DNA of 36,882 nt from Kineosporia babensis (GTDB taxonomy: Bacteria; Actinomycetota; Actinomycetes; Actinomycetales; Kineosporiaceae). The translations under genes and the position numbers were made by a program. The DNA lies in NCBI RefSeq assembly GCF_021129305.1, contig NZ_JAJOMB010000040.1:1-36882 (forward strand), written 5' to 3'. How positions within the stretch are numbered: position 1 is the stretch's first letter; the number at the start of each line of letters is the position of its first letter. Shown piece by piece: positions 19,202 to 26,907 of this stretch. The notes under the pieces were generated by a model. It searched no databases. It was not told the DNA's origin and worked only from the letters and a program-made list of their open reading frames with translations.

Positions 19202-20299
19202 CTAATCGGAGCCGTCCACAATATTGATGAGTCGAGATTCGTCCCAGGCCGACTTCACAGCCAGATCCAGTTGCGTCAAGTTAATATCAATCCCCAGAGC
19301 AGCTGCCAGCACGTGGGCCGCCAATCGAGGTGGAATAGCATTGCCGATCTGCTGTGCCTTGTCCATGCCGGACCATGGGTAGAACGCCGGGAATGTCTGC
19401 AGGCGACCTGCTTCCTCCAAGGTGAACCGATCTTTGAAGACTGGGACGATGTCGTCCAGAAGATTTCGGCTCACTTTTCCAGTCACGGTGAAAGCCGGTT
19501 CAGCGTGAGATCGGCGTCCACGAGCCTTCGGATCGCCACCCGTTCCGTAATTGGAAACAACAGTAAAAGGCGAACGCCACGGATCCAGAGCTTCGCCCAT
19601 CGTGGCCCATTCTTTCAACCGAGAATCTCCAGATGATCTGACCATTCCCTTATTGTAGTGACGGTGCGTAGGACTTGGGAGGAATACCTCCTCCTCACCT
19701 AGACGCGCAATCAAGATTGCACGTCGACGAGTCTGTGGAACGCCGAACTGCTCCGTCTTCAGAAGCCCTGTCGCGACCCCATATCCTTTTTTCTTCAGCA
19801 CCTCGCCCACGCCCTGCCAAACAGGTAGCACCGCAGGTACCTGCTCGAGCACGATCGTCTTGTAGGCGGCACCGTTCTTCTGAGCTTCTAAGGCCCAATG
19901 CAAAGGCTGGAGAACGAGACCGGTGCGTTCGTCGTCAAGCTGATCGACGGTCTCAGTTATGTCTTCGTTATCGCCTAAGCGACGGACCAGATCGAGGACA
20001 GTGGTTAGAGCACGGCGTCCGGCGCCCGAGCCGGCGACGGTAAAAGTCTGGCAGGGAGGTCCACCAACGAGGATCGAAGCCTCAGGAAAATCTGACGGCT
20101 TGTTGTCGCGCACGTCGCCCTCAGGGGCTGTGATCAAACCTGCAGCAGCCCGCGTTGTGCGTGCATTCCTGTCCCACTCGACCCCGGAAGCCCTCAGGCC
20201 GAGCCAGGTCGCGGCGACGTCGAGACCACCAGGGCCGGCGAACAGGTCGACCATCTGGATCGAGCCCTGCTCGTCGGTCGGCGATAGATCGGATCCCAT
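19202..20299 (-). CDS. C5-cytosine DNA methyltransferase (NaeI-type modification enzyme)
   Basis: A 365-aa m5C methyltransferase that would protect host DNA from the adjacent NaeI-like endonuclease. Motif I VDLFAGPGGL (SAM binding) is about 15 residues from the start, motif IV GGPPCQTF carries the catalytic cysteine, motif VI reads EQVP rather than the usual ENV, motif VIII is QTRRRAIL, and motif X is QQIGNAIPPRLAAHV near the end. The target-recognition stretch between VIII and IX is short. I chose ATG at 20299 because it lies close to motif I; an in-frame ATG at 20341 would add 14 residues. No good ribosome site is visible for either. It follows the NaeI gene on the same strand after about 290 bases. 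Confidence 0.9.
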   Translation of the reverse strand: MGSDLSPTDEQGSIQMVDLFAGPGGLDVAATWLGLRASGVEWDRNARTTRAAAGLITAPEGDVRDNKPSDFPEASILVGGPPCQTFTVAGSGAGRRALTTVLDLVRRLGDNEDITETVDQLDDERTGLVLQPLHWALEAQKNGAAYKTIVLEQVPAVLPVWQGVGEVLKKKGYGVATGLLKTEQFGVPQTRRRAILIARLGEEEVFLPSPTHRHYNKGMVRSSGDSRLKEWATMGEALDPWRSPFTVVSNYGTGGDPKARGRRSHAEPAFTVTGKVSRNLLDDIVPVFKDRFTLEEAGRLQTFPAFYPWSGMDKAQQIGNAIPPRLAAHVLAAALGIDINLTQLDLAVKSAWDESRLINIVDGSD

Positions 20300-20592
20300 G
20301 AGGAAGGATGGTATCTGCCCCGGAAGGGCCCTCGAACGCATGTTCGCGTCTGTGTCCGTGCGGGGCGAGTCACTGGTCGGTTCACGCCCCTGTCAGCGTG
20401 CGACAACGGACAAGACCGCATCCTGCCCGTGCTCAGCTCAATCTTCAGAGTCCACATTCATCCTCCCATGTGTTCTGGCCCACATCACAACGTACCCTTC
20501 ACGCTTCTGGCGCGGGTCGAGGCCAGCACCATTGTCGCCAAATTCCTCAGCCACACTGATCAGATCACGTTGAACATCACGCCGACGATCGT
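20300..20592. other. Gap between NaeI-like and methyltransferase genes
   Basis: About 290 bases upstream of the methyltransferase gene. I see no convincing gene, control-protein frame or clear promoter. It may hold the methyltransferase's own promoter, which R-M systems often need so that protection is made independently of the nuclease. Confidence 0.3.
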
Positions 20593-21858
20593 CTAATCCC
20601 GGTCGAGGTCCACCTGATCAACCGCCAAGACCATTTGGGCCATCGACTCGCTACCTGCCCAAGAAGCAAGCTCCTCATTCTCGACTTCCCCCGTACCACG
20701 GAACCGGATTTCTTCCGGTGTGACGTTCAAGAAGTCGAACCGCGCTTGTTTCCCTCGCGGGAGCTTGGGAATTGCCGTCTCGGGTTCATGTTCTTCTGCG
20801 ATGGCCCAGAATTTTTTCCCCATGAGCGTCTTGCGCCGCCCGTCATTCTCCTCAACGGGGGCGAGGCGAACCGCCAACCACTCACCTTTAGCGCACTGCG
20901 GCAACCCGAGACGCAGAGCAATTATAGGATCGACTTCTTGATGTCCAAGAATGAGATAACCTCTGTCCCGAAGTTGGTCACGTGCATCGCGCGCCCGTTT
21001 TGGAGCATCATCCTGCTGCCCTACCGTGAGGACAACCGGCCGGCGAATAATTTCCCCTTGCATACAGACGAACAGTTCGTTCACCCGCCGCTGCCCAGAA
21101 GTTTCGTCAGAGAATATTCTGCTTCGCGTTATTTCGTCCATGTTTAGCAGAGTATTGACCGGTAGGTCGTTCTGAATTCCACCCCAGAACCAGTAGATAT
21201 CTTTGTAAGCTCTCGGATCAATTTTTCGCTTGTTGTCCCTGTTGTAGGCACGCGCCGGCTCTTCGCCTTGCTTTTTCTTCTTCCACCTTAGGCGCTCGTC
21301 CGTAACGCTTATCAGCCCTACCGCCCACTCGGAGGAGTCGTCCGACATCCATACAAGGAGAGCTGGATAGTCTTGCTTACCCGAACGTTCTGCATGAGCC
21401 TCGCACTTGTACATCTCCATAGGAATTTCCCACCCTCCGAAATCTTTGGAGAATTTACAGTCCAGCTCTTTACCTTGAACTTTCCAGTCCAAATCGCTAC
21501 CGTCAACAATTGCAAACTCTTTGGTGAGATTAACTTCTACGGTGGTTCCTAGATGCGATTTCTCCGTCTTGGTCAGATGCCCATAACTCCATCGGCCGGT
21601 CCGCTGCCCGTCAAGGAGCTCGTCCAAAGAGTCCCGAAGTACCCAACGAAAACGCTCCCGAACGGATTCTTGAGCCATGAACCAGGAGACGAAGCCTGCG
21701 AGCTCCTCGGACGGCAGCTGCCGATACTCCTCTGGTGGACGTGAATTACTAGACATTGCCTCGGAAGGCTTTACATGCTTCTTGAAACGATTTCGTTGGC
21801 GTCGAATTTGAGCAGCAGTGAGCAGCGCTCGCTGTCCAGTACGCGAGATGGCAGTCAT
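20593..21858 (-). CDS. NaeI-family type IIE restriction endonuclease
   Basis: Homologous to NaeI (GCCGGC, two-site type IIE enzyme). The conserved part starts at LRDSLDELLDGQRTGRW, then KTEKSHLGTTVEVNL (catalytic Glu), and D-x8-DCKFS, the metal-binding Asp, Asp and Lys of NaeI. The C-terminal half has ARVNELF, VLTVGQQDD and LILGHQEVDP, matching the NaeI effector-DNA domain. It also keeps Leu at the ligase-like LxDG position that in NaeI blocks topoisomerase activity when Leu is present. The usual NaeI length is 317 aa; here 421 aa from ATG 21858 or 387 aa from ATG 21756. The start is uncertain because an IS3 element lies 20 bases upstream and the frame runs into it. Base composition is visibly richer in A+T than the flanking operon. 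Confidence 0.85.
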   Translation of the reverse strand: MTAISRTGQRALLTAAQIRRQRNRFKKHVKPSEAMSSNSRPPEEYRQLPSEELAGFVSWFMAQESVRERFRWVLRDSLDELLDGQRTGRWSYGHLTKTEKSHLGTTVEVNLTKEFAIVDGSDLDWKVQGKELDCKFSKDFGGWEIPMEMYKCEAHAERSGKQDYPALLVWMSDDSSEWAVGLISVTDERLRWKKKKQGEEPARAYNRDNKRKIDPRAYKDIYWFWGGIQNDLPVNTLLNMDEITRSRIFSDETSGQRRVNELFVCMQGEIIRRPVVLTVGQQDDAPKRARDARDQLRDRGYLILGHQEVDPIIALRLGLPQCAKGEWLAVRLAPVEENDGRRKTLMGKKFWAIAEEHEPETAIPKLPRGKQARFDFLNVTPEEIRFRGTGEVENEELASWAGSESMAQMVLAVDQVDLDRD

Positions 21859-21874
21859 GCATGAAATGATGCCA

Positions 21875-21877
21875 GCT
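21875..21877. repeat. IS3 target-site duplication, left copy
   Basis: GCT directly left of the IS3 inverted repeat; the same GCT follows the right repeat at 24577-24579. A 3-bp duplication is normal for IS3-family elements. Confidence 0.75.
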
Positions 21878-21945
21878 GGGACTGCCCCCAGCTTGGTTGA
21901 CTCCTGACTGTCAAGGACTACGGTCTTTGCTGAGAGGATGTCAAC

Positions 21946-22233
21946 GTGCCCAAACCGTTCCCCGAGGAGTTCCGCCGCGACGTGATCGCGGTTACCCGTA
22001 AGGGCGATGACACGATCGAGCAGGTCGCCAAGGACTTCGGTGTCTCGGCGTCTACGCTGCACCGCTGGCTGAAGGCCGCCGATGCGCAGGACAGCCCTCA
22101 ACCCGGGGCGAGCGGGTCTGGCGAGTCCGAGTCGATGAAGGAACTACGCAAGCGCAACCGGCTGCTGGAGCAGGAGAACGAGATCCTCAGAAAGGCGGCC
22201 GCCTACCTGGCCCAGGGCGTCCTCCCAAAATGA
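21946..22233 (+). CDS. IS3-family transposase OrfA (HTH DNA-binding protein)
   Basis: A 95-aa protein with the HTH_Tnp_1 pattern: FRRDVIAVTRKGD, then VAKDFGVSASTLHRWLK as the helix-turn-helix, followed by a leucine-zipper-like stretch RKRNRLLEQENEILRKAA that pairs OrfA and OrfAB. GTG 21946 has GAGAGGA upstream. It ends at ATGA, overlapping the start of orfB by four bases; a CCCAAAATGA stretch there could also serve a -1 frameshift making the OrfAB transposase. Confidence 0.9.
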   Translation: MPKPFPEEFRRDVIAVTRKGDDTIEQVAKDFGVSASTLHRWLKAADAQDSPQPGASGSGESESMKELRKRNRLLEQENEILRKAAAYLAQGVLPK

Positions 22234-22942
22234 TGTACCCGCTGGTCCGTGAACTGGCCGCTGACAAGAATAATCCGATTCCTGTCGCGGTGATCTGCCG
22301 GGTGCTGGGCTTCTCCAAACAGACGTACTACAAGTGGCTGAAGAACCCCATCTCTCAGCGAGACTGGGACCAAGCCCACCTGATCAACGCCGCCCTCGAC
22401 GTCCACCACGACGACCCCGAGTTCGGCTACCGGTTCATCGCTGACGAACTCGCAGACGCCGGCTGGAAGGCCAGCCCGAACCGCGTCGCCAGACTCTGCT
22501 CCGCCCAAGAGATTTGGTCGGTGTTCTCGAAGAAACGCGGCCTGAACCGCAAGGCGGGCCCGCCCGTCCACGACGATCTCGTGCGACGGAACTTCACCGC
22601 CGATCGACCCGACCAGGTCTGGCTCACGGACATCACCGAACATGCCACGAGCGAAGGCAAGCTCTACTTGTGCGCCATCAAGGACGTCTTCTCCAACCGG
22701 ATCGTGGGCTACTCCATCGACTCCCGCATGAAGGCGTCACTAGCCGTCAGAGCCCTCAAAAACGCTGTCTCCCTGAGAAACCCGTCCAAGACGATAGTCC
22801 ACTCGGACAGGGGTAGTCAGTTCCGTTCCCGGAAGTTCGTCAAGGCCCTCAAGGACGCGGACCTGCGCGGATCGATGGGCAGAGTCGGTGCCTGCGGCGA
22901 TAACGCGGCCATGGAATCTTTCTTCGCCCTGCTGCAGAAGAA

Positions 22943-22951
22943 CGTCCTGGA
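22943..22951. repeat. IS256-family target-site duplication, left copy
   Basis: CGTCCTGGA here is repeated at 24378-24386 on the other side of the nested element. IS256-family elements make 8-9-bp duplications. The copy lies in the IS3 orfB codons for V-L-D. Confidence 0.8.
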
Positions 22952-24377
22952 AGTGGAGTCCACGAGAGTGGTGTAACGATCACGAGGGTCACCTGATCCG
23001 GGGACCGTGGCGTACCCGGACGTAGGGCGGCCATCGCGTGAATCTTCGAGAGACCTACCAAATCTGCTCGTAGGAGACCACGCGATGGCCAAGAACCAGA
23101 GTACCCAGATCGACCCTGCCCAGTTCCTCAATGACCAGCTCGAGTCTGCCTCGCCGGATCTGCTACGGCAGATGCTGAGCGCGTTCATCACGACACTGAT
23201 GGGTGCCGAGGTCGATGCCCTGTGCGGCGCCGGCTACGGCATTCCCTCCTCGGAGCGGGTGAATTCCCGCAACGGATACCGTCACCGGGACTTCGACACC
23301 CGCGTCGGAACGCTCGACGTCGCGATCCCGAAAGTCCGTACTGGAACATACTTCCCGGACTGGCTCCTGGAGCGTCGCAAGCGGGCCGAAGCGGCCCTGA
23401 CCTCGGTCGTGGCCACCTGCTACCTGCTCGGCGTGAGCACGCGGCGGATGGAGAAACTGGTGGAGTCCCTCGGGATCACCCGCCTGTCGAAGTCCCAGGT
23501 CTCGGCGATGGCCGCCGACCTCGACGGTCAGGTCGAGGCGTTCCGGACCCGGCCTCTGAACGCCGGCCCGTACACGTTCGTGGCCGCCGACGCGCTCGTG
23601 CTGAAGGTCCGCGAGGACGGACGCGTGGCGAACGTCCACGCCCTGGTCGCGGTCGGGGTCAACCGGGACGGCCACCGCGAAATCCTCGGCCTACGAGTAA
23701 CATCCACCGAGGACGGCGCGGGCTGGCTGGCATTCTTCCGGGACCTGAGCGCCCGGGGCCTTTCCGGGGTCAAGCTCGTCACCAGCGACGCCCACCACGG
23801 CCTGGTTGCCGCGATCGGCGCGACCCTGCCCGGAACGTCGTGGCAGCGTTGCCGCACCCACTACGCGGCGAACCTCATGTCGGCGACCCCGAAAAGCAGC
23901 TGGCCGTGGGTGAAAACGCTGCTTCACTCGGTCTTCGACCAACCCGACGCCACCTCGGTCCATGCCCAGTTCGACCGGGTCATCGAAGCCCTGGACGAGA
24001 AACTCCCCACCGTCGCCGAGCACCTCGAGAACGCCCGCAACGAGATCCTGTCCTTCACCGCGTTCCCGAAGTCTCTCTGGCGGCAAATCTGGTCGAACAA
24101 CCCGCAGGAACGCCTCAACCGGGAGATCCGGCGCCGCACCGACGTCGTCGGGATCTTCCCCAACCGCGCCGCCCTGATCCGCCTGGTCGGCGCCGTCCTG
24201 GCCGAACAACACGACGAATGGATCGAAGGACGCCGCTACCTCGGCACCGAAATCCTCGCCCAGGCCCGCACCGCCAACACCACGAAGGAGGACACCCCCG
24301 ACATCCAGGCAATCACCGCCTGACCAGCCAAGAAGAATCACGCGACACGACCGTTACACCACCTCCATGGGCTTGAC
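22952..24377 (+). mobile_element. IS256-family insertion sequence nested in IS3 orfB
   Basis: About 1426 bp. Imperfect terminal inverted repeats at 22953-22978 and 24352-24377 match at 19 of 26 bases and share an exact GTGGTGTAACG core. They are bounded by CGTCCTGGA duplications. The single gene inside encodes a mutator-type transposase that looks intact, so this is the youngest visible event in the region. Confidence 0.9.
23085..24323 (+). CDS. IS256-family (mutator) transposase
   Basis: A 412-aa DDE transposase of the Transposase_mut family. Visible features: the N-terminal GYRHRDFDTRVGTLDVAIPK typical of the family, first catalytic Asp in VAADALVLKV, second Asp in LVTSDAHHGL, and the Glu region LNREIRRRTDVVGIFPN. 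Length is normal (about 400 aa) and no stop or frameshift is seen. The frame is open from 23007, but ATG 23085 preceded by TAGGAGA is the likely start. Confidence 0.93.
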   Translation: MAKNQSTQIDPAQFLNDQLESASPDLLRQMLSAFITTLMGAEVDALCGAGYGIPSSERVNSRNGYRHRDFDTRVGTLDVAIPKVRTGTYFPDWLLERRKRAEAALTSVVATCYLLGVSTRRMEKLVESLGITRLSKSQVSAMAADLDGQVEAFRTRPLNAGPYTFVAADALVLKVREDGRVANVHALVAVGVNRDGHREILGLRVTSTEDGAGWLAFFRDLSARGLSGVKLVTSDAHHGLVAAIGATLPGTSWQRCRTHYAANLMSATPKSSWPWVKTLLHSVFDQPDATSVHAQFDRVIEALDEKLPTVAEHLENARNEILSFTAFPKSLWRQIWSNNPQERLNREIRRRTDVVGIFPNRAALIRLVGAVLAEQHDEWIEGRRYLGTEILAQARTANTTKEDTPDIQAITA

Positions 24378-24386
24378 CGTCCTGGA
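24378..24386. repeat. IS256-family target-site duplication, right copy
   Basis: CGTCCTGGA, identical to 22943-22951; keeping one copy restores the IS3 orfB frame. Confidence 0.8.
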
Positions 24387-24576
24387 CCGCCGGATCTGGA
24401 AGACTCGCCAGGAGCTACGCCTGGCCATGATCACCTGGATCGAACGGACCTACCACCGCCGACGACGGCAGGCCGCCCTCGGCCGGCTGACCCCGATCGA
24501 GTACGAGACCGTTCTCGGCCATACACTGGCTGCCTGATCACCCAACCCGTGAGTCAACCGGCTTGGGGGCAGTCCC

Positions 24577-24579
24577 GCT
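24577..24579. repeat. IS3 target-site duplication, right copy
   Basis: GCT directly after the right IS3 inverted repeat, matching 21875-21877. Confidence 0.75.
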
Positions 24580-24797
24580 CGCTCAAGCTCTGGCGGGGCC
24601 CGCATCACTATTGCGACTTCGAGATGCAGCAGGACGCTCTTGCCGTCTGATGCCTTCTTCCGGTCCAGCGTTCCGAGGACCATCCGCATGCTGCGATGAG
24701 CGCCGAACCAGCTCGGGACCAGAATGAGGCTGTTCTCGTCCTGCTGTAGTTCAGCGTCGCTGAGCCACGATCTCGAACACGATGTCCGCCGTGGCAA
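24580..24797 (-). pseudogene. 5' fragment of the frame that ran into the NaeI-like gene before IS3 insertion
   Basis: On the minus strand a frame starting at or after a TTG at 24797 (overlapping the end of vsr) encodes about 72 residues, including LILVPSWFGAHRSMRMVLG and EVAIVMRAPPELER, before it hits the IS3. With the IS and one GCT removed, 218 plus 1285 bases give exactly 501 codons to the NaeI-like stop with no internal stop. I do not recognise the 72 residues. Either it is a lost N-terminal extension of the nuclease or an upstream small gene whose end was in the same frame. In the present sequence it reads into IS3 DNA and ends at 24450. Confidence 0.5.
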
Positions 24798-25170
24798 CGA
24801 ATGACTCGTGCTCCCACATCCTGTGGACGAACCAGCCGTTCGCCATCAGATGGTTGGTGGTTTCCGTGTCCCGTGCCTGGTTTCTCATTATCTTCGAACG
24901 CCACCACTCAGAGTTCGCGGTCGGCCAGGTGGCGTGCTCCGGGCATCCATGCCAGAAGCATCCATCCACGAAAACCGCCACAGACACCGCAGTAAAGGCA
25001 ATGTCAATCGTGCGTCGAGGCATACCTGGGACCTTCATCCCGACTCGATAGCGAAGGCCCTTCGCGTGCAGAAGCCGCCGAAGCTCCAGTTCCGGGGTGG
25101 TGTCTTGGCGCGCCTGGCGTCGCATCCTCGAGGTGACGCCCAGCGAGCTGGGGATCGGCGGCGAAGGCAT
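24751..25170 (-). CDS. vsr: Vsr-like very-short-patch repair endonuclease
   Basis: A 139-aa Vsr-family nuclease. Conserved elements: TTPELELRRLLHAKGLRYR, the catalytic Asp in RRTIDIAFT, the zinc/active-site block FVDGCFWHGCPEH, then WRSKIMRNQARD and GWFVHRMWEHE. Vsr nicks beside T:G mismatches left by deamination of 5-methylcytosine and is often encoded with C5 methyltransferases, which fits the neighbouring gene. Start ATG 25170 with AGGA upstream. The gene was probably cotranscribed with the NaeI-like gene until the IS3 insertion separated them by 2.7 kb. Confidence 0.92.
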   Translation of the reverse strand: MPSPPIPSSLGVTSRMRRQARQDTTPELELRRLLHAKGLRYRVGMKVPGMPRRTIDIAFTAVSVAVFVDGCFWHGCPEHATWPTANSEWWRSKIMRNQARDTETTNHLMANGWFVHRMWEHESFVATADIVFEIVAQRR

Positions 25171-25412
25171 CCAGACATCCTAGATTGTCCGGGTGAGATC
25201 CGTGACCGCTACGGGCCAGAGCGACACGAACCCCATCTAGCTCCGGCTCTACGCGTTCCCCCGTGATCGACCGGTGTGCCCTGGCACAGGTCCGTCAGGT
25301 ATGCGATCTCTTCGAACTAGCCTGTCGAAATCAGCTGTTCTCTCTGCCAGCTCGATCTTTCTCTGGCCGCAGTGCATCTACAGCCTTCAGAGTGCGGCAA
25401 CGGCCTGCAGTC

Positions 25413-25703
25413 CTAAGTGGGACCATTTGCATCTACCTCTGTCTCGCCCGCCCCGTCCCTGTGCACGGTCGGGGAAAGAGGCGTCGAAACCGCCAACCCA
25501 ACGGGCCTGTCGAACTCGTTGTTCCGGACACCGGCCAGGAAGGCATCCCAGTTTCGACCGCTCGTGATCACCACAGATTCAGGGATGTCGCTCTCCCTCA
25601 GCGCCACGTCACCATCCGCCAAGAACGCCACTTCGACGCACGCCCCTTGCCCATTGCTCTTGCTGCTCTTGCGCCAGGCAACGCCTTTAATGCGGTTTTT
25701 CAT
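25413..25703 (-). CDS. DUF397 protein
   Basis: A 96-aa DUF397 protein with the typical VAWRKSSKSNGQGACVEVAF opening, DVALRESD and WDAFLAGVRNNEFD. DUF397 proteins are small actinobacterial partners of the XRE/DUF5753 regulators and often behave like the toxin-like half of a pair. The start overlaps the stop of the upstream regulator (ATGA), so it is translationally coupled. The last 20 residues run past the usual end of the domain. The 240 bases between it and vsr (25171-25412) show nothing identifiable. Confidence 0.88.
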   Translation of the reverse strand: MKNRIKGVAWRKSSKSNGQGACVEVAFLADGDVALRESDIPESVVITSGRNWDAFLAGVRNNEFDRPVGLAVSTPLSPTVHRDGAGETEVDANGPT

Positions 25704-26587
25704 GTTTCGAGCTCCCTTCTTACTGTCTCGATGAGATCGACCGATGCTGTCCCATCCAGGGCTTTCTCCCAGATGTCCTGCCAGGCCTCGTCATAGCGTT
25801 CCACCTCGGCGGGGCGGTCCAGGTAGAGCGCGCCGGTGAACGACTCCACGTAGATGGTCGGCGGCTCGCTCTCCCGCCCGCTCGCGTTCACCGGAAACCG
25901 CATTGCGATGAACGGTCCGGAGTGGACTCCACTGTGCAGCTCTGCCGCGAACGGCATCACCCGCACCTGCACGTGGTCGTGTTCGCTCATCCGCGAGAGG
26001 TGCTCCAGCTGCTGGACCATCACCGCCGCGCCACCGTAAGGGGAACGCAGCGCGGTCTCTCCGACTACGGCTCGGAAGTCCGGACGCGCGGTCGGACGGG
26101 TGAGAAGACTTCCTCGACCGGTGCGGATGCTGACCAGCCGTTCGATCTCGTCAGCCTCGACACCGGGGTTGGCGTTCTCGATGAGCGCACGCGCATAGGC
26201 CTCGGTCTGCAGAAGGCCCGGGACGAGATGCGTTTCGTACCAGCAGAAGCTACTCGCGACTTCTTCCAGACCGATGTACAGGTCGAGGAACTCCGGAATG
26301 ATGTCACCGTAGCTGTGCCACCATCCGCTCGAACGAGTTTCCCTGGCCAGCGCTTTCAGCGCGCCCATGATCTCCAGGTCAGCCCCATACACCCGGCACA
26401 TCAGCTCGGCATCGTGGCTGCGCATCGACGACTGCCCCGTCTCGATCCGCCAGATCTTCCCCTCGGACCACTCCAGCTCCTGCGCAGCCGCCCGCACCGT
26501 CATCCGCGCCCGCCCCCGCAGATCGCGCATGTACCTGCCCAGCTGACGCCGCGGAACCGTGGACCCCGTGATCTCAGTCGTCTGCAC
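25700..26587 (-). CDS. XRE-family regulator with DUF5753 (Scr1-like)
   Basis: A 295-aa regulator. The N-terminal helix-turn-helix (LGRYMRDLRGRARMTVRAAA then EWSEGKIWRIETGQSS, residues about 12-55) is followed by a DUF5753 domain with FCWYETHLVPGLLQTEAYAR near 130, the middle VQVRVMPF and the end IYVESFTGALYLD. This pairing with a DUF397 gene is widespread in Streptomyces-like genomes, where such pairs control development or act as antitoxin-like modules. GTG 26587 with GGGGGATGA upstream is chosen; the frame is open to 26710 but the added 41 residues do not look like this family. Confidence 0.88.
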   Translation of the reverse strand: MQTTEITGSTVPRRQLGRYMRDLRGRARMTVRAAAQELEWSEGKIWRIETGQSSMRSHDAELMCRVYGADLEIMGALKALARETRSSGWWHSYGDIIPEFLDLYIGLEEVASSFCWYETHLVPGLLQTEAYARALIENANPGVEADEIERLVSIRTGRGSLLTRPTARPDFRAVVGETALRSPYGGAAVMVQQLEHLSRMSEHDHVQVRVMPFAAELHSGVHSGPFIAMRFPVNASGRESEPPTIYVESFTGALYLDRPAEVERYDEAWQDIWEKALDGTASVDLIETVRRELET

Positions 26588-26730
26588 CTCATCCCCCTCG
26601 GTACTGAACGGATCGTACACCCGAAATAGAAGACTCTGCCCGCCCGAACTGAACGACTTCGTGCGCCGTGAAAGAGCTTGTCCGCCGCGGATAATTAGAA
26701 TCTTGCACATTCTTCGGAGGATGACTAATC

Positions 26731-26901
26731 ATGGTCCTGGCGGTGGGCGCGAACAGTCACACCGCTGGGTGCATGCTCGGATCGTCCTCCAGGGACGGGG
26801 GTTTCGGGACATCGCGTGCACCCTCCAGACGCCGGGCCCTCCGTCACGAGAAATCCCTCCGCTCCGGCGGAGGGCCCGGCTCCACACTTTTTCGGGGGTA
26901 G
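26731..26901 (+). CDS. Possible 56-aa leader peptide
   Basis: A short frame starting MVLAVGANSHTAGC behind GGAGG at 26716-26720 (10-base spacing) and ending six bases before the next gene. Its last third overlaps the strong hairpin at 26831-26880. An overlapping frame from ATG 26721 is also open, so coding is not certain. A TAGAAT at 26696-26701 could be the -10 of a promoter for this transcript. No family recognised. Confidence 0.3.
   Translation: MVLAVGANSHTAGCMLGSSSRDGGFGTSRAPSRRRALRHEKSLRSGGGPGSTLFRG
26831..26892 (+). terminator. Attenuator-like hairpin in the leader of the 26908 gene
   Basis: GCCGGGCCCTCCG (26831-26843) pairs perfectly over 13 bases with CGGAGGGCCCGGC (26868-26880), and a run of five T follows at 26888-26892. 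A second CCCTCCG at 26855-26861 can pair with CGGAGGG (26868-26874) instead, so two mutually exclusive stems are possible. It lies 16 bases before the next start, and no plus-strand gene of note ends upstream, which points to attenuation rather than simple termination. Confidence 0.5.
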
Positions 26902-26907
26902 AGAGAA

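Larger units (their letters stand above)
22230..24537 (+). pseudogene. IS3-family transposase OrfB, split by IS256 insertion
   Basis: An rve/DDE integrase-type transposase. The left part (22230 to about 22951) has HTH_21 (YRFIADELADAGW), RPDQVWLTDITEH with the first Asp, and IVHSDRGSQFRS with the second Asp, up to ESFFALLQKNVL. The right part (24385-24537) resumes exactly at DRRIWKTRQELRLAM and continues TWIERTYHRRRRQAALGRL to the stop. Dropping 22952-24386 restores one continuous frame across the junction, so only the IS256 insertion disables it. In the present sequence the left half reads 13 extra residues into IS256 and stops at 22976. Confidence 0.92.
21878..24576 (+). mobile_element. IS3-family insertion sequence, interrupted by an IS256-family element
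   Basis: Terminal inverted repeats of 26 bases at 21878-21903 and 24551-24576 match at 22 of 26 positions, beginning GGGACTGCCCCCA on both ends, and are flanked by GCT duplications. Without the nested element and its extra target copy the IS is about 1.26 kb, a normal IS3 size. It carries orfA and a split orfB. It landed between vsr and the NaeI-like gene, inside a reading frame that continues on both sides. Confidence 0.92.

Noticed and set aside
20593-21858. Calling the NaeI-like gene a pseudogene because of the adjacent IS3
   Set aside because: The catalytic and effector-domain motifs lie fully downstream of the insertion and the frame is intact from ATG 21858 or 21756, so a working enzyme is possible.
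23222-24376. 384-codon plus-strand frame inside the IS256 element
   Set aside because: Arg/Pro-rich alternate frame of the mutator transposase, which has all its catalytic motifs.
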